A stretch of DNA of 64,000 bases from Fasciolopsis buskii (Eukaryota; Platyhelminthes; Trematoda; Plagiorchiida; Fasciolidae). Made by a program: the position numbers and the translations under genes. The notes under the pieces were generated by a model that was not told the origin of the DNA, did no database searches, and was given only the letters and a program-made list of their open reading frames with translations. Below, piece after piece: positions 60,690-64,000 of this stretch (position 1 is its first letter; the number at the start of each line of letters is the position of its first letter). The stretch is from the NCBI GenBank assembly GCA_008360955.1, contig LUCM01009878.1:15405-79404 (forward strand). Reading direction: 5' to 3'.

Positions 60690-62000
60690 GAAATTCGTTG
60701 GTGATTCATGTGAGGATAAAACTGTTGTAACCGCTTGTCCGCAGCAGCAATATGGGAACCAGGTTGAACAATGACTCAGAACTTGAAGGTGACTGTGATG
60801 GAGGTGTATTATACTTCAATAAACATGGACTTTGCAGTGGACTGCAAACGAGCCATTTGAAATTGAATCAAGTCGGAAGCTGAAGGACGAAATGAAATTC
60901 ATTCGGTTTCTTGGGTTGTCAATAGAATCTCTCCGGTTTTACCGAAGCAGCATGCTGGAGCCGTCCCGACTCTGGTCCTATCTGATTTTTAGCTAAAAAG
61001 AATACGGTGAAATTCCGGTGAAATCCTGTGAATTCGGAACCCACGCGGACACCGACCTGGAAGTGCAATCAGTAACGTTTTGTTATAATCCGGACAAAAC
61101 GCGAGTAATAGAAATGAGGCGTAGTCTTCATTATTTTTTGTTTTCTGTCTGCCTTTCATCCGTTTGCAGTGACTGCAACGATTTGCCCGTTGATTGCACA
61201 CAGTATGGTTTCTAATCTCTTTATTTTCAACAGTTGTTCCAAGCCAGCTTTTGTTAGGCTTTTGCCTAACAGACTAATTCAGTAAGTACCCACTCCTCAT
61301 AAATGAACGTTGCAAGTACCCCAATAACGATCACCATGTTGCTGATAGATGCTCCGAAACAGTACGCAGCTACCGGAAACAAACCGCGGAATTGCGAACC
61401 AGTAATGAAAATAAGTAACATTAAAGATCAAAACATCTCATGCAGTTGTCGGTACAGGCTTTTCAGTTGGACTGACGACATATTCTTTAATTGCTGGGAA
61501 TAAAAAGACACCTAATGTGCAAGGTGAATTTTCACATTGAATTTGCAGGTCACCAAAAGATAACGCAACCCTTGGGTGCTACAAATCTGACCTAGTAAAC
61601 TTACAATTCTAACCTCGATCGCGGGCGTCCGTAAACCGGCGCTTAATAGCAGCTTAGGTGGTGGTGGTCGTGGATCCCTCCTGAAAAACTGATAGATAAA
61701 TGACTGCATCAATTTTTTGGATAATACAAAGGATAAATTAACCCAAATTATCACCGCCGGTTTAAACCTGTGGCTAACGATGGATGTTTTTTGGAGGAAC
61801 CAATGCACTTGAATCTTAGCATCAGGTTGTACCCTATCGGAGACGCCAGCATCTAACGGAAAGTCACACACAAGTGATTACGTACTCAGCGTTTCAGGGC
61901 GTTTGCCCTTGTATAAATAGCTTTAAAATTTTTAGATCAGTGTGACATTGAAATTGTTAACCATTTTTGTCTTTTTCTACACCCGTTAATTCGCATTTAG
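60690..62000. other. No firm feature
   Basis: Short plus-strand frames (for example 61018-61110) look moderately protein-like but have no partner, motif or clear splice ends. Confidence 0.3.
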
Positions 62001-62292
62001 TTTGCACGCGTAAATCGGTATTAGGTTATGGGATTGCTGCAGCAATATTCCATATAGAGTCTCAGGCTAATGGACTCCATAGTGACCTGGACATCACTGA
62101 GGTAACACAGCTTGTGTTGCAAGTAATCAATTTATATAACACCGTCGTTATGAACAACACATCACTCGGTATGTCGGCATTAATTTGCGAAGAGACGCTG
62201 CTGCCAAACCTAAAGGGTAGTCGTGACAGTGACAAACTTTCAGCGATTGCCGCTGGTATTGACGGAGCCACTCTGGTCTCCAAACCACCAGG
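62001..62292 (+). CDS. Candidate exon, unidentified gene
   Basis: A 292-bp open stretch is preceded by a pyrimidine-rich acceptor (TTTTTGTCTTTTTC, then GCATTTAG|T) and followed by a donor (CCAGG|GTGAAT). It encodes ITEVTQLVLQVINLYNTVVM, NNTSLGMSALICEETLL and LSAIAAGIDGATLV, amphipathic helix-like protein. I do not recognise it. The opposite frame is also open, which weakens the case. Confidence 0.35.
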
Positions 62293-62529
62293 GTGAATTT
62301 TTACGATATGTGGAATTGATGGAATACCTTATATAAATACATTTGCCTTACCTGGTTAATGCTGTGCTGACCAGCAAAATATAACCGGAAAACATTGGCG
62401 ATATACTTAAAAAGACTTGGGGGTGCTTTGGGGGACAGATATTCATTCGAAATAGGTCCCCGATGACATTTGCACGGGAAACCTAATTCATCTATGTTGC
62501 AAACGAGTAATTGTCTTTTCCCTCTATAG

Positions 62530-62617
62530 TACTACTGGGAGAGCCTTTCATAAGCAGTGCCCGATCTGAGGAACCTCCTCTCATGCGGCAGTGCATTATG
62601 GAAGTCACGCAAAATGG
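62530..62617 (+). CDS. Candidate exon, unidentified gene
   Basis: A strong acceptor (GTCTTTTCCCTCTATAG|T) and donor (AATGG|GTGAGG) enclose 88 bp, open only in the frame LLGEPFISSARSEEPPLMRQ then CIMEVTQN. The phase does not join directly to 62001-62292 or 63243-63326, so an intervening exon or different splice sites would be needed. Confidence 0.3.
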
Positions 62618-63242
62618 GTGAGGATAAGAGTAAGTTATGCCGTTATGGTAAATTTCCAATGCATTTAATATCGGCATGGAGTTGGGAAGCTCCTTCTCTG
62701 TTGCCGACGATTGCCGGTATTTTGCGAAGGATTTTCATGCGGCCATTGTACTCCTTTTGCCTTCTCCCAGCCAAACGTTTTGAACCACCGCTACCACCAG
62801 GCGCATTTGATGCCATGGGTTACCAAATGTTGTTCAATGTAGTATAACGACAAATCGCCTGCTTACCTAGAAAATATGGTTTTGCTTTAAGAAAATGTGA
62901 CAATGGAGCTGCTGTTGATCAACTTCCCGAAACACAATGGAAGATTTTGCATCTTATTTCATTTAGAGGCACGCGGTAACGTTCCAGTCCATCAACGCAA
63001 GGATCATACATATATGTGGAATTCGTGGAATAGGAGAAGGAATCAGATCGATTAAGAATAATGTGCGAGGTCATTTCATCATTGACTAAATTGATTATGT
63101 ACACCGGTTGGCTGCAAACAACTACAACGTTGTTCGGCCATGCCCAGGATAACTCCACCTTTCCAAATAATAGAGGATTTTGGCATCCATGAAAGCTGGT
63201 CATGGGCCTGCTGCCGTCGTCCAACGTCGATATTGCTAACAG

Positions 63243-63326
63243 GCACTGATGAGCGCTGGATTGCGCGGGCCCTTAAAGCTGTACTTGAGAAATCGTATCA
63301 CGAATTCATACGGGAAGCACAAAAAG
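63243..63326 (+). CDS. Candidate exon, unidentified gene
   Basis: An acceptor (TGCTAACAG|GC) and donor (AAAAAG|GTATCT) enclose 84 bp coding for TDERWIARALKAVLEKSYHE then FIREAQK, a helix-like, charged peptide. The family is not recognised. Confidence 0.3.
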
Positions 63327-64000
63327 GTATCTAGCTGACCACGACGCAATAAGTTCGAGGGAAGTTAGTCAAAACTGTGTACATTGGAAGTCTTACTTGT
63401 CCCACCATAATAAATAATATAATGTTTTCACAAGTGTAAGGGGATGGGAGGAAGGTACTGCGTGCTTTAAACAAGAGATAGAGTGGAACGCAGGTAGAGA
63501 AGGAATAATTAACGGCTTTGATAAACAACACTCGGACCAAATCATGAGGAAATGCATGCGCTATATGCAACAAAATTACGCAAAACTCCTTGGACTTTCG
63601 GCCATCCCCTTCATCAGCATGATGAAAAAATTCGGGGCGTGCATATTGAATGTTAGGGCCGCCTGCCAGGTGCACCAAAAGAAGACGGCTGTGCTTTAAT
63701 TGCATAAGTTAGTTCGCGGCATCCTCCGCCAGCACCAAACGTCGAGGCTCCTAGTAGCGGACTATGAATTATAACTCTCTCACATCAACTACCCAGCCGC
63801 GAGCAACGAATCCTGTTTGCCCACAGCGTAGCCTGCTTGCATGCAGCATAGCACATGACAATCATACTCCATAATGGTTCTGTTTATGCACATCCGATTT
63901 TATGTAACCAGTAAAAGAGGTGGCCTAGAAAACAGGAAGGGCAGTTGTGAGAGTTCAAATCAGGTAAGCAACAGAAAAGAGCAGGCGCCTCATCGCTACT
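63327..64000. other. No recognised feature
   Basis: No coding or repeat signal could be supported at the right end of the window. Confidence 0.3.

Noticed and set aside
1..64000. CRISPR array, rRNA, tRNA or hammerhead ribozyme
   Set aside because: No regularly spaced direct repeats, no rRNA-like blocks, no GGTTCGAA-type B box in a cloverleaf context, and no CTGATGA/GAAA ribozyme core in the right arrangement were seen by eye. A covariance-model search would be decisive.

Overview
The window is a eukaryotic, repeat-rich genome segment that most resembles a parasitic flatworm (trematode or cestode). The reasons are RTE-like and CR1-like LINE remnants of the kind common in these worms, very short introns of 38-43 bp beside a 5.6 kb intron in one gene, and no operon-like gene packing. 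The organism assignment is an inference from family resemblance.

The one gene I can identify is on the minus strand at the left side (9725 down to 1035). It is the N-terminal part of POLG, the catalytic subunit of mitochondrial DNA polymerase gamma. Seven exons splice together in one consistent frame (about 441 codons). They carry the N-terminal domain, the Exo I, Exo II and Exo III proofreading motifs and the start of the linker. The polymerase domain must lie beyond base 1. Introns 1-3 are 43, 38 and 40 bp. Intron 4 is about 5.6 kb and holds a solo LTR and two RTE LINE fragments.

Nearly everything else is transposon debris. From 1 to 17 kb there are seven RTE-type LINE fragments (5' UTR, endonuclease, reverse transcriptase, C-terminus and 3' UTR pieces) in both orientations. 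Two solo LTRs of one family (3619-4192 and 47383-47959) each have intact 5-bp target-site duplications (AGCAG and CCATC). From 19.8 to 26.9 kb lies a very decayed plus-strand CR1-like LINE. From 29.0 to 33.9 kb lies a nearly full-length but dead CR1-like LINE on the minus strand. Its reverse-transcriptase half recurs in inverted orientation at 51.9-53.8 kb as a 1,894-bp near-identical arm. More CR1-like pieces lie at 41.6-44.0, 49.9-51.4 and 56.1-59.0 kb. A three-copy non-coding repeat (27.0, 46.0 and 55 kb) and a BEL/Pao-like fragment (59.6 kb) complete the set.

A few stretches look like isolated exons of unidentified genes (34.9-35.1 kb minus; 60.5-63.3 kb plus) and are given with low confidence. 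I found no convincing rRNA, tRNA, CRISPR array or hammerhead ribozyme.
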